DNA of 64,000 nt from Deinococcus roseus (GTDB lineage Bacteria > Deinococcota > Deinococci > Deinococcales > Deinococcaceae). How positions within the stretch are numbered: position 1 is the first letter of the stretch; every line of letters starts with the position of its first letter. Below are positions 1-8,024 of this stretch, in pieces. Location: assembly GCF_014646895.1 (NCBI RefSeq), contig NZ_BMOD01000011.1, positions 74,507-138,506 on the forward strand, read 5' to 3'. A program made the translations under genes and the position numbers. The notes under the pieces were generated by a model. It ran no database searches. It was not told the origin of the DNA and worked only from the letters and a program-made list of their open reading frames with translations.

Positions 1-2
1 CC

Positions 3-2396
3 AACCTGGACCCCCTGGAGTTTGAACTGCTGTTCGAGCGTTTCCTCAACCCGGACCGCATCTCCATGCCTGACTTCGACATCGACTTCAACGACCAGAG
101 GCGTGAAGAAGTGATTGCCTACGTGCGGGAAAAATACGGCGATGACAAGGTGGCCCAGATTGCCACCTTCGGGACCCTTTCTTCCAAGGCATGCCTGAAG
201 GATGTGGCCCGGGTGATGGGTGTGGTTTATGCAGATGTGGACAAGGTCTCCAAGCTGATTCCGGTCAAATTCGGAAAAAGCTACTCGCTGGAACAGGCCC
301 GTGAGAGCGTGCCAGACATTCAGGACATGCTGAAAGCCAACCAGGACCTTGCTGCGGCTTACGAATTCGCCCAGAAACTTGAGGGCCTGACCCGCCACGC
401 CTCGGTGCACGCTGCAGGGGTAGTGATCGGACGGGACAATCTCACCGATCTGGTGCCCCTGATGCGCGACAACTCCGGGGAAGGCATCGTGTGCCAGTAT
501 GACATGAAAGCCTGCGAGGACATCGGGCTGATCAAGATGGACTTTCTGGGACTCCGCACCCTGTCTTTTCTGGATGAAGCCCGAAAGATCCTCAAGGATT
601 CCAAGAACATCAACATCAACTTCGATGAAATCCCGTTTGACGATGAAGCCACCTTTGACCTGATGGGACGCGGAGAGTGCAAGGGGATCTTCCAGTTTGA
701 AGGGGGCGGCATTGCCGACGCCACCCGCCGCATGAAGCCCAAGCGTCTGGCCGATCTGGTGGCCATGTCTGCGCTGTACCGCCCCGGTCCGATGGAGAAC
801 ATCCCCACCTACATCCGGCGGCACCACGGACAGGAGCCGGTGACCTACCCCGATTTCCCCACCAGCGAGAAATGGCTGGAGCCTATTCTGCGTGAGACTT
901 ACGGCATTCCGGTGTACCAGGAGCAGATCATGCAGATTGCGTCCACGGTGGCGGGATATACACTGGGCGGGGCAGACTTGCTGCGTCGGGCCATGGGTAA
1001 AAAAGATGCCAATGAAATGAAAAACCAGCGCATTCTTTTTGTTAAAGGCTCCAAAGAGAATGGTGTTCCCGAAGAAGAATCAAACAAGCTTTTTGATTTG
1101 CTGGAAAAGTTCGCCAATTACGGTTTCAACAAATCACATTCAGCCGCATATGGCGTAATATCATATCAAACAGCATGGTTGAAAGCAAACCATCCTGTTG
1201 AATTCATGGCCGCATTGTTGACTGTAGAGCGCCGGGATTCAGACAAAGTCTCTGAATACGTCAGCGATGCCCGCAAGATGGGCGTGGTGGTGCTGCCCCC
1301 CAGCATCAACCATTCTGGCGCAGACTTCAAAGTGGTTAAGGGCCAGATTTACTTCGGTCTGTATGCCATCAAAGGCCTGGGGGAAAATGCTGTGGAGTTC
1401 ATTCTGGCCGAGAAAACCCACCACGGTCCTTACAAATCCCTCCCCGATTTCTGCAAACGGGTGTCTTCCAAAGTGGCCAACCGCAAAGCGCTGGAAAACC
1501 TGATCAAGGGCGGGGCTTTCGATGCTTTCGGAGACCGCAAAGCTTTGCTGGAATCTGTGGAAGAGGCCCTGAGTTTCGGGCAGGCCAGCCAGCAGGACAA
1601 CGGCATGGATTCGCTGTTCGGAGCGGCCACCACCATGCCAGAACCGAAACTCAAACAGGTTGCACCCTTCACAGAGCTGGAAAAACTGAGTGCCGAAAAA
1701 GAAGCGCTGGGCCTCTACATCTCTGGTCACCCGCTGGAACAGTACGAGGGTCTGCGTGAAGCGGCAAGCTGCACCATCCTCAATCTGGAAACCTACTTCC
1801 AGCAGAACCGCCCTGGAAATGGTCGCCTGAAGGTGGTGCTGGCAGGCATGCTGGAAGCCATCGTCAAGAAACCCACCAAATCCGGAGGCATGATGGCCAA
1901 ATTCAACCTGGCAGATGAATCCGGTGTGCTGGAACTGGTGGCCTTTGGCAAGGCTTACGAACGGGTGCAGCACAAACTGATTCCCGATTCTCCAGCCCTG
2001 GTGATTGTGGACCTCGATGACTCCGAAGGCTCCATCCGGGCCATTGCAGAGGAAATTGTCACCATCGAGAATTTGATTGATGTGCCCAAAGTGGCCTGGC
2101 TGAACCTGGACCTCGACCAGACCGACAACGACGCACTGCGTGAACTGGCCAGCTTTATGGACGAATACGCCGGAAGCCTGCCCGTGCGCATGAAAGTCTC
2201 TGGCAACGGCATGTTTGCCAGCCTGGAGGTCTCGGGCATGAAAATTTCTCCAGACGGCATCAAAGCCCTGAGCAGCACCTTCAAATGGGTGGATGCCTCG
2301 GTGGCCTACGACAACTCCACCATCCTCAGCAAATTTGCCCCCAAACCCAGATGGCAGGGCAAACCCTCTGGCGGTTTCCAGAACCATCAGGCCTGA
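3..2396 (+). CDS. dnaE: DNA polymerase III alpha subunit, 3' part (5' end outside window)
   Basis: Catalytic subunit of the replicative polymerase. The reading frame is open from base 3, so the gene enters from the left and about 798 C-terminal codons are present. The PHP domain and the start of the palm lie outside. Visible are the palm motif MPDFDIDF (catalytic Asp pair), HAAGVVI, the YRPGPMENIP segment, the FNKSHSAAYG segment, a helix-hairpin-helix region (KGLGENAVEFI) and a C-terminal OB-fold region. It ends at TGA 2394-2396. Codons between about 1000 and 1255 are strikingly AT-rich (see findings). Identification is secure. Confidence 0.97.
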   Translation, partial: NLDPLEFELLFERFLNPDRISMPDFDIDFNDQRREEVIAYVREKYGDDKVAQIATFGTLSSKACLKDVARVMGVVYADVDKVSKLIPVKFGKSYSLEQARESVPDIQDMLKANQDLAAAYEFAQKLEGLTRHASVHAAGVVIGRDNLTDLVPLMRDNSGEGIVCQYDMKACEDIGLIKMDFLGLRTLSFLDEARKILKDSKNININFDEIPFDDEATFDLMGRGECKGIFQFEGGGIADATRRMKPKRLADLVAMSALYRPGPMENIPTYIRRHHGQEPVTYPDFPTSEKWLEPILRETYGIPVYQEQIMQIASTVAGYTLGGADLLRRAMGKKDANEMKNQRILFVKGSKENGVPEEESNKLFDLLEKFANYGFNKSHSAAYGVISYQTAWLKANHPVEFMAALLTVERRDSDKVSEYVSDARKMGVVVLPPSINHSGADFKVVKGQIYFGLYAIKGLGENAVEFILAEKTHHGPYKSLPDFCKRVSSKVANRKALENLIKGGAFDAFGDRKALLESVEEALSFGQASQQDNGMDSLFGAATTMPEPKLKQVAPFTELEKLSAEKEALGLYISGHPLEQYEGLREAASCTILNLETYFQQNRPGNGRLKVVLAGMLEAIVKKPTKSGGMMAKFNLADESGVLELVAFGKAYERVQHKLIPDSPALVIVDLDDSEGSIRAIAEEIVTIENLIDVPKVAWLNLDLDQTDNDALRELASFMDEYAGSLPVRMKVSGNGMFASLEVSGMKISPDGIKALSSTFKWVDASVAYDNSTILSKFAPKPRWQGKPSGGFQNHQA

Positions 2397-2510
2397 ACTG
2401 AACAAAGCTGCTTGACCTCTGAACCCCCGAGCAACAGTGCATCCATATGTGCATCCAAAACAAAGACCCTCTCCATGGGAAAGGATCTGGTGCCGGTCAC
2501 TCGGGGGTGT

Positions 2511-3053
2511 TCAAAAACTTAAGGCTGCTCCTGCAGGGCTGTTTGACGCTGCACCAGAGACCATTCCCATGATGAGGTTCCGACTGAAGGCTTCTGTGGC
2601 TTTGCGGTCGGGTTTGCTTTCCAGCATGGGGCGCAGGATCCGCAAAGCAGCCATGACCTCTTCAAAGGTGTACACCTTCTGCCAGAAGAATTCGATGTGG
2701 TTTCTCAGGTGGTGCAGCGGAAGCACCTGCACACCCTGCACCACACCCCCATTGATGTCCTGCTTGAACACGATCAGGGGTTTGACTTTCATTTTGAGCA
2801 CACCTTCCAGGCGCTTTGTGGCCCCCAGGTGCTCCCGGACCAGGTAATCCTGCAGTTTGGCATCAATGTACAGCGAGCCTTCATGCACTTTGACTTTTTC
2901 CCGGTCCAGCCTTTCCAGCACGCTGAAGGCCCCAAAGCGGGACACCAGCACGTAATCGATGTGAAAGCGGTCGTTAACCACATCCTCACGGATGTACCAC
3001 TCGTCGGAAAGTTCATAGATGGAGTCTGAGACGCTGAGGTGTTGTATTTTCAT
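2511..3053 (-). CDS. Hypothetical protein, NERD-like fold possible
   Basis: 180 residues. The start at 3053 is chosen because an AGAGGAG ribosome site precedes this ATG; an in-frame ATG at 3107 lacks one. The middle (FHIDYVLVSRFGAFSVLER, then PLIVFKQD) resembles the core of nuclease-related (NERD) domains, in which a hydrophobic strand ending in Asp is followed by a short strand and a conserved hydrophobic-VF motif. The usual catalytic Glu-x-Lys is not evident, so activity is doubtful. It stands alone between dnaE (opposite strand) and the RGG-repeat gene. The family call is an inference and the gene could equally be an unrelated Deinococcus protein. Confidence 0.7.
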   Translation of the reverse strand: MKIQHLSVSDSIYELSDEWYIREDVVNDRFHIDYVLVSRFGAFSVLERLDREKVKVHEGSLYIDAKLQDYLVREHLGATKRLEGVLKMKVKPLIVFKQDINGGVVQGVQVLPLHHLRNHIEFFWQKVYTFEEVMAALRILRPMLESKPDRKATEAFSRNLIMGMVSGAASNSPAGAALSF

Positions 3054-3224
3054 GATGGGGCTCCTCTGGACGCATCCAGCAACTCGGGACGCAGGCTGTG
3101 GACCCATCCGTGGGAGCTCAGCCTGAACTTACGGCAACATCATGCCCCCCAATTGTCTGAGCTTTGCAATGCACCATCACAAAAATGTAAAAAACACCTG
3201 AAGCTGTAAAATCTGAAGCCATGA

Positions 3225-3251
3225 AAAAAGCACTGGACATCCAGTGCTTTT
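3225..3251 (-). terminator. Hairpin terminator after the RGG-repeat gene
   Basis: Inverted repeat AAAAGCACTGG / CCAGTGCTTTT with a short loop, giving A and T runs on either side, so it can work in both directions. It lies 19 bases past the stop of the minus-strand RGG-repeat gene. Confidence 0.8.
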
Positions 3252-3269
3252 GCAGGGACAGCCTTTCGG

Positions 3270-4151
3270 TCAGTCGCGCTTTTTGCCCCAGCCGTGGTCC
3301 TTGCGGGCACGGGGTTTGAAAGCAGATTCGCCTTCTTTGCGCTCAGGACGGGTTTCGCTTCTGGGGCGGAAACCACCTTCAGGACGGTCACCACTGGGAC
3401 GGTCACCACTGGGACGATCGCTTCTGAAACCACCACGGTCACCACTGGGACGGTCGCTCCTGAAACCACCACGGTCTCCACTGGGGCGGTCGCTTCTGAA
3501 ACCACCACGGTCTCCACTGGGACGGTCACCACGGTCGCTTCTGAAGCCACCACGGTCACCACCCCTGTCACCGCCACGGTCATCCCGGTTGAAAGTGCGC
3601 TCTCCGGTGCGGAAGTCACGTCCTTCGCCTCTGGGACGGTCACCACTGGGACGGTCGCCACGGTCGCCTCTGAAACCACCACGGTCTCCACCACGATCGT
3701 CGCGGTTAAAGGAACGCTCGCCACTGGGACGGTCATTTCTGAAACCGCCGCGATCATCGCGGTTAAAGGAACGCTCACCACTTGGGCGGTCACCACGGTC
3801 GCTTCTGAAACCACCACGGTCACCACCGCGGTCGCCACGGTCAAAGGAACGCTCGCCACGGTCGCCACCACGGAAACCGCCTCTGTCACCACGGTCAAAG
3901 GAACGCTCGCCACGGTCACTGCGCTCGAAGGAACGCTCGGGTTTGCGGTTCTCCACGGCTTTCTTCAGTTCAGCAATTTCGCGGCCCTGGGCTGCGACCT
4001 GTTCTTTCAGAGCGGCAAGTTCCGCGAAAATTTCGTCCAGACTCTGGTATTCCCCTTCTTCGAGATCGGCCTCGGTGTCCTCATCCATTTCGCCGGATTC
4101 CAGGGCGTCGATGAGTTCATGCAGGCTTTCGGGGTTGTTCTCTTTGGTCAT
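3270..4151 (-). CDS. RGG/RDRGG-repeat disordered protein with N-terminal coiled coil
   Basis: 293 residues. An acidic N terminus (about residues 1-45) is followed by a heptad-like helix (AELAALKEQVAAQGREIAEL, about 45-65). Residues 73-270 are low-complexity Arg/Gly/Asp repeats with units such as FRSDRPSGDRGG, ERSFNRDDRGG and GDRGERSFDRG. A basic tail ends KDHGWGKKRD. The DNA of the C-terminal half is a 36-bp minisatellite. RGG boxes in other proteins bind RNA and drive condensation, so RNA binding is an inference here. The ATG at 4151 has GGAAGGAT upstream. Repeat number probably varies between strains. No enzyme domain is visible. Confidence 0.85.
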   Translation of the reverse strand: MTKENNPESLHELIDALESGEMDEDTEADLEEGEYQSLDEIFAELAALKEQVAAQGREIAELKKAVENRKPERSFERSDRGERSFDRGDRGGFRGGDRGERSFDRGDRGGDRGGFRSDRGDRPSGERSFNRDDRGGFRNDRPSGERSFNRDDRGGDRGGFRGDRGDRPSGDRPRGEGRDFRTGERTFNRDDRGGDRGGDRGGFRSDRGDRPSGDRGGFRSDRPSGDRGGFRSDRPSGDRGGFRSDRPSGDRPSGDRPEGGFRPRSETRPERKEGESAFKPRARKDHGWGKKRD

Positions 4152-4289
4152 GCTGTGATCCTTCCCACCTGGGTCTCCAGGCGATTGTGTTGCTTACTGT
4201 GTTGCTTTGAGCAGGTCTGCTCTGATTTCAGTAAAGACAGGAGAATGCCCTCGGGCACCCTGAATTTTTTTCGCTGGCTTTCTTCGGTT

Positions 4290-4309
4290 AAAAATGACCC
4301 GTCATTTTT
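4290..4309. repeat. 20-base palindrome between cupin and RGG genes
   Basis: AAAAATGAC and GTCATTTTT arms are perfect, separated by CC. It lies downstream of the minus-strand cupin gene and about 140 bases upstream of the RGG-repeat gene. It could be a weak terminator of the cupin gene (T run) or an operator for the RGG gene; sequence alone does not decide. Confidence 0.5.
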
Positions 4310-4422
4310 GACAGGCCTTTTAAAGCACACCTTTTCAGTGTACTTCATCTCGAGATGGGAAAAGGGCCGAATTGCTGAGAAGCTGCAATTCAGGCCAGAA
4401 TTCAGGGCTGTCCTGGTTTAAG

Positions 4423-4779
4423 TCAGCTTTGTTGTTCGGCTTCCAGGGCAGCGAGTTTCTCTTGCAGATCGGTGCGTGCAGGAGAGAAAGCCTCGATCAC
4501 CACGGTGCTGGTCAGGGCTTTTGCACTGTGGAAAGCATTGGAAGGCACGAAGACCACTTCTCCGGCAGTCAAAACCCGGATTTCACCGTCCAGTTCGTAT
4601 TCCAGTTCACCCGAAACCACCAGGGTGAGCTGTTCGTGGATGTGGTTGTGTCTGGGGGCAATTTTGCCTGCTTCCAGCTGGATGTGCAGCAGGGTGGTGT
4701 TTTCTCCGCTGAAGGGGCGCACATGAAAGCCCTCTGCGGGCTTGAGGTGCACGTTTGCAAAAAGGTTGTCGGTTTTCAT
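4423..4779 (-). CDS. Small cupin-domain protein
   Basis: 118 residues forming a single cupin barrel. Cupin motif 1 is visible as PRHNHIHEQLTLVVSGELEYELDGE (His, His, Glu metal ligands about residues 43-50), and motif 2 as AGEVVFVPSNAFHSAKAL (final His). Such stand-alone cupins often bind a metal and act as sugar isomerases, dioxygenases or stress proteins, and the substrate here cannot be told. It is monocistronic: upstream lies a 100-bp dispersed repeat, downstream a palindrome. Confidence 0.85.
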   Translation of the reverse strand: MKTDNLFANVHLKPAEGFHVRPFSGENTTLLHIQLEAGKIAPRHNHIHEQLTLVVSGELEYELDGEIRVLTAGEVVFVPSNAFHSAKALTSTVVIEAFSPARTDLQEKLAALEAEQQS

Positions 4780-4792
4780 CGGGGGTATTTTA

Positions 4793-4892
4793 CTGCGTTT
4801 ATCAGTGAAATAGGAGCATTCAGAAAAATCCTCCTATTTCAAAGAACATGAACCCAGGAAACAACTTTTATTCTTCTGTCAAATGCTCTAAA
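4793..4892. repeat. 100-bp dispersed hairpin repeat, copy 1
   Basis: Begins CTGCGTTTATCAGTGAAATA and ends AAATGCTCTAAA. The core is an inverted repeat, 4807-4820 pairing with 4827-4840 around a CAGAAA loop, with one mismatch. A full-length copy lies at 25985-26084 and a partial copy at 12655-12704. Just downstream (4977-4989) is GATCAACGCAGCA, which is also next to the partial copy. Confidence 0.85.
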
Positions 4893-5007
4893 ACATCAGG
4901 CAGAAACTCAAGAAGCTGTTTCCTGGTCTGCATGTTTTTGTGACAGCAAACTTCCAGAGAAGCCTGCTGTCACACCGATCAACGCAGCAACCCAGAACAG
5001 CCTGGGC

Positions 5008-5214
5008 TCAGGAGGCTTTGATGTGCTCCGGGTACACCACCATCACACGGGCCTTGCCTTCCAGCAAATCTGCCAGGGTTCTGAGGGTGTGGGCGGCTTT
5101 GAGGCGCATCAGCGAGGGAACCTGGTTGCTGAGGTGGTGTTGCTGCAGGTCTTTCAGGTAAGTCTGGTAGCGGTCCTGCACTTCGAGCTGGCGCATGTCT
5201 ACGGGGTCTTGCAT
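5008..5214 (-). CDS. Hypothetical 68-residue protein after the ArsR gene
   Basis: Starts MQDPVDMRQLEV with GAGAGG upstream. A longer in-frame ORF extends to 5631, but that part is a shadow of the ArsR gene. The protein is mainly helical and amphipathic (RYQTYLKDLQQHHLSNQVP ... RTLADLLEGKARVMVVYP) and contains no recognised motif. It lies 80 bases after the ArsR-type gene on the same strand and is probably cotranscribed with it. Function unknown. Confidence 0.6.
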   Translation of the reverse strand: MQDPVDMRQLEVQDRYQTYLKDLQQHHLSNQVPSLMRLKAAHTLRTLADLLEGKARVMVVYPEHIKAS

Positions 5215-5294
5215 GGCTGAAATCCTCTCTAAAAGCAATGGGGCAGCTTCCTGAGCTGCAGGCAGTTCAGGCACTGGAAGGTTGGAGGGGTGGG

Positions 5295-5615
5295 TCAGTC
5301 GCAGGTGGGGGCGTTCTGGTGGTGTTCCAGAAACTGGGTGAGGGGTTTGAAGCCTTCTCCGTTGAGGGAGTAGTAAACGGTGTTCCCTTCGCGGGTGGCT
5401 TTGACCAGTCCCGCTTCCACCAGCACTTTCATGTGGTGGCTGACCGTGGGCTGGGTGAGGCCCAGGCTCTGGCTGATGCTGATGCCATAAGAGGTGGGGT
5501 CCTGCGGGTCCTGGGGTTCGCTGTCTTTCTTGTCGCAGATGGAACGCAAAAGCCCAATGATCTTGAGGCGTGTGGGGTCTGCGAGGGCTTTGAGTTTGAG
5601 CAGCACCTCGTCCAT
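5295..5615 (-). CDS. ArsR-family winged-helix transcriptional regulator
   Basis: 106 residues. The N terminus (LLKLKALADPTRLKIIGLL) and recognition helix (ISISQSLGLTQPTVSHHMKVL) are typical of ArsR/SmtB repressors, followed by the wing GLVKATREGNTVYYSL. The CxC metal site of arsenic and cadmium sensors is absent; cysteines occur only at ICDKK and the C-terminal TCD. It is divergent from a sarcosine-oxidase-like gene, and the 87-base gap contains three TCTA/TAGA palindromes, the first touching its start codon. Autoregulation and control of the flavoenzyme are therefore likely. The inducer is unknown. Confidence 0.9.
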   Translation of the reverse strand: MDEVLLKLKALADPTRLKIIGLLRSICDKKDSEPQDPQDPTSYGISISQSLGLTQPTVSHHMKVLVEAGLVKATREGNTVYYSLNGEGFKPLTQFLEHHQNAPTCD

Positions 5616-5656
5616 GTCTATAGACTATCATCTAATTAGATCTTCGTCTATATAGA
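5616..5656. promoter_or_regulatory. Triple palindromic operator between ArsR gene and flavoenzyme gene
   Basis: Three perfect palindromes, GTCTATAGAC (5616-5625), ATCTAATTAGAT (5630-5641) and TCTATATAGA (5647-5656), with centres 15-16 bases apart and a shared TCTA...TAGA half-site. This is the form expected for a dimeric ArsR-type repressor. The first abuts the regulator's start codon. Confidence 0.75.
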
Positions 5657-5702
5657 TGTGCGTCTAATCTGGAAGGGTATACTCGGTCCAGAGGTATACA
5701 GA

Positions 5703-6788
5703 ATGACCCAGGTGCTGATCATTGGAGCAGGTTTGAACGGTCTGTCTTGTGCTTACGCCGCCTGGAAACAGGGGCATCAGGTCACGGTCATCGAGCAGTT
5801 TTCGCTGGGCCACACGCTGGGCAGCAGCCACGGAGAGTCGCGCATCATCCGTTATTCTTACGGGCACCCAGAATATGTGCGGCTGGCAAAACGGGCCTAC
5901 CCCCTCTGGCATGAACTGGAAGACCAGCTTGAACTGAAGATCATCCATCCGGTGGGCGGCATTGATCTGGCTCCCAGCGGGCATCCTGTTCTGCAGCAGC
6001 ACATGAATGCCCTGCAAACAGAAAACATTGATTTTGAACTGCTGTCTGGTCCTGAGGCCAGTGAACGCTTTCCGCAGTTTCACCTGCCTGACAGCGAATC
6101 GGTGCTGTTCCAGAAAGACGCTGGCATCCTCAAACCCGATGAGGTGTTGCCCGCTCTGGCCCGTTTCCTGAGAAAACAGGGCGTGAGCATTCAGGAGAAC
6201 ACCCCGGTGCTGTCTGCAGAGCACGGAAAAGTGGTCACCGAACGCTGGACCTACCAGCCAGACCATGTGCTGGTCTGTGCCGGGGCCTGGGTGAACCGCC
6301 TCTTGCCTGCCCCCCTCCCCTTGCAGGTCACCGAAGAGCAACTGAGCTATTTTGCAGTGCCTGACCAGAAATTCCATTACCCCAACATGCCTGTTTTCAT
6401 TGATCTGGTGCGGGGTCCTTATGGCTTTCCACAGTTGGACAGGCCCGGCGTCAAACTGGGTTTGCACCACCATGGCCCAACCGTCACCCCGGAAAACCGC
6501 ACTTTTGCCCACCAGCCAGACAAAACCCGTTATCTGGCAGACTGGATGGCCCGCTTCATGCCTGAAGTGTCTGCAACGCCGCTGGAAAACATCACCTGCC
6601 TGTACACCAACACCCCAGACGAGGATTTCGTGGTGGACCGCATGGGAGACCATCTGACGGTGGTTTCTGCCTGCTCCGGGCACGGGTTCAAGTTTGGCCC
6701 GGCCACCGGAGAACTGGCCCTGCAAAGGGCCCTGCAAACCCCAGATGCCTTCTCGGGGTTTTTTCTGGCAGATTTTCAGCAGGAATGA
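5703..6788 (+). CDS. FAD-dependent oxidase of the monomeric sarcosine oxidase / SolA family
   Basis: 361 residues. The N-terminal Rossmann motif is VLIIGAGLNGLSCAYAA (GxGxxG). SSHGESRIIRYSYG follows, and the C-terminal signature ITCLYTNTPDEDFVVDR contains the Cys that carries covalent FAD in this family, then SGHGFKFGPATGE. Members oxidise N-methyl amino acids or cyclic imino acids to release H2O2 and formaldehyde or imines. The exact substrate (sarcosine, N-methyltryptophan, pipecolate) cannot be read. The ATG at 5703 is preferred over 5658 because AGAGG lies upstream and homology begins here. It is likely controlled by the divergent ArsR regulator. Confidence 0.88.
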   Translation: MTQVLIIGAGLNGLSCAYAAWKQGHQVTVIEQFSLGHTLGSSHGESRIIRYSYGHPEYVRLAKRAYPLWHELEDQLELKIIHPVGGIDLAPSGHPVLQQHMNALQTENIDFELLSGPEASERFPQFHLPDSESVLFQKDAGILKPDEVLPALARFLRKQGVSIQENTPVLSAEHGKVVTERWTYQPDHVLVCAGAWVNRLLPAPLPLQVTEEQLSYFAVPDQKFHYPNMPVFIDLVRGPYGFPQLDRPGVKLGLHHHGPTVTPENRTFAHQPDKTRYLADWMARFMPEVSATPLENITCLYTNTPDEDFVVDRMGDHLTVVSACSGHGFKFGPATGELALQRALQTPDAFSGFFLADFQQE

Positions 6789-6845
6789 GTGTTGCAGAGG
6801 GCTGACCTTTTGCCTGGCAATCCCTCTGCACCCTTTTTCTGTTTT

Positions 6846-8024
6846 TTACCCGATCTCCAGCTGGAAATTGCGCAGTTCATAGCCCTGAATCAGTTCATTC
6901 CAGGTCATCTGGGGGGCCTTGAACTTCACAGGCAATTTCAGGAAACGGGTCAGGAAGATGTCGGTTTCCTGCAAAGCCAGAAAAGCCCCGGGGCAGCGGT
7001 GGTGTCCATCTCCGAAACTCATCACCTGGGCCTGCACCCCTCTGGGAAGGTCCCTGTGGGGGCACACCTCTCTGGGCTGCTCTCCCACTGTGCAGGTGTC
7101 CTCGTTGGCCCCATACACGTGCAGCACCACCAGATCGCCTTTTTTGAGGGGGAAAATCTGGTTGTCGCTTTGCAGCTCCAGATCGCCCTGCATGCGGCGG
7201 AACAGCTGGCCCACCACCGGCTCAAGGCGCAGGATCTCGCCCAGGATGGCCATGCGTTCTTTTTCGGAGGCGACCAGATACCGGTCTTTGAGTCTGGGGT
7301 GTTCCAGCAGGTGCCAGGCAGCCACCTGAATGAATTCACGGGTGGTGACCATGCCTGCAGCCCCATAAGTGATGCATTCGGTCAGGACCTCCATGCTGGA
7401 ATACCCTTTGCCCAGCGTGTGGCTGATCACGTCTTCTTTTGGGGTTTTCATGCGGGCTTTGACGGCAGGCTTCACATCCTGGTTGTAGAAGCGAAAGAGC
7501 TTCACCTGGTTTTGCAAAAAGCGCACGATCTGGATCCATTTCGGAGCTTCCCGGCTGGGATCCTGCTGGAAGAAGGCTTCCAAGCGCTCGGACATTTTAT
7601 CGGGGTCGCTTTCCGTGAGGCCCACCACCTGACCGGCCACCCGCACCGCAATGCGCAAGCTGATTTCCGAGAGGTTGATGGTCTTTTTCTGCACGGCGTC
7701 CTTCAAAAAGGCGTCCACGAACTGTTCCATCATGGGGCGGTACTTTTCCACCGTGGTGGGCGAGAAGTATTTTGCCACTTCGGAGCGGTAGGTGCGGTGT
7801 TCTTCCCCATCCATGAACAAAACGGGCTGGTTGCTGAGGCCCTTGACCCCGCGCACCGTTTCAGCCAGAAATCCGGCCTGGGTGGTGACATCGCTGCGCA
7901 GCACCTGACGGGCCTCGTCAAAACCATACACATGCCAGTTGCCTTTGGTGTCTTTAGACACCCGATGGGTGGGAATGGGCTCACGGTTGGTTTTCTGCAC
8001 GCCGCCTTTCAAAATCTGGGTCAT
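6846..8024 (-). CDS. Cytochrome P450
   Basis: 392 residues, a soluble bacterial-type P450. Visible are the I-helix oxygen-binding motif TYGAAGMVTTREF (A-G-x-x-T), the K-helix ExxR (EILR) and the haem-ligand loop MSFGDGHHRCPGAFLALQET with the axial Cys. It has no fused reductase, so it needs separate ferredoxin/reductase partners, none of which is in the window. The start overlaps the stop of the MarR gene (ATGA), so the two are translationally coupled. Substrate unknown. Confidence 0.93.
   Translation of the reverse strand: MTQILKGGVQKTNREPIPTHRVSKDTKGNWHVYGFDEARQVLRSDVTTQAGFLAETVRGVKGLSNQPVLFMDGEEHRTYRSEVAKYFSPTTVEKYRPMMEQFVDAFLKDAVQKKTINLSEISLRIAVRVAGQVVGLTESDPDKMSERLEAFFQQDPSREAPKWIQIVRFLQNQVKLFRFYNQDVKPAVKARMKTPKEDVISHTLGKGYSSMEVLTECITYGAAGMVTTREFIQVAAWHLLEHPRLKDRYLVASEKERMAILGEILRLEPVVGQLFRRMQGDLELQSDNQIFPLKKGDLVVLHVYGANEDTCTVGEQPREVCPHRDLPRGVQAQVMSFGDGHHRCPGAFLALQETDIFLTRFLKLPVKFKAPQMTWNELIQGYELRNFQLEIG

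Noticed and set aside
1239..2405. 388-codon minus-strand frame.
   Set aside because: Antisense shadow of dnaE, with His/Gly/Phe-rich composition typical of reversed GC-rich coding.
2426..2512. Inverted repeat CCCCCGAG / CTCGGGGG after dnaE as a terminator.
   Set aside because: The arms are about 70 bases apart with no T run, so it is not supported as a terminator.
3244..4421. Long plus-strand frames (304 and 375 codons) opposite the RGG-repeat gene, and a third minus-strand frame at 3140-3919.
   Set aside because: A repeat with few stop-prone codons leaves several frames open. These have no ribosome site and give Thr/Val or Arg/Ser/Pro monotony, while the 3270-4151 frame has a proper start and terminator.
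5008..5631. 207-codon minus frame overlapping the ArsR gene.
   Set aside because: Its upstream two thirds are Pro/His-rich shadow of the ArsR frame. Only the last 68 codons, after a ribosome site, are kept.
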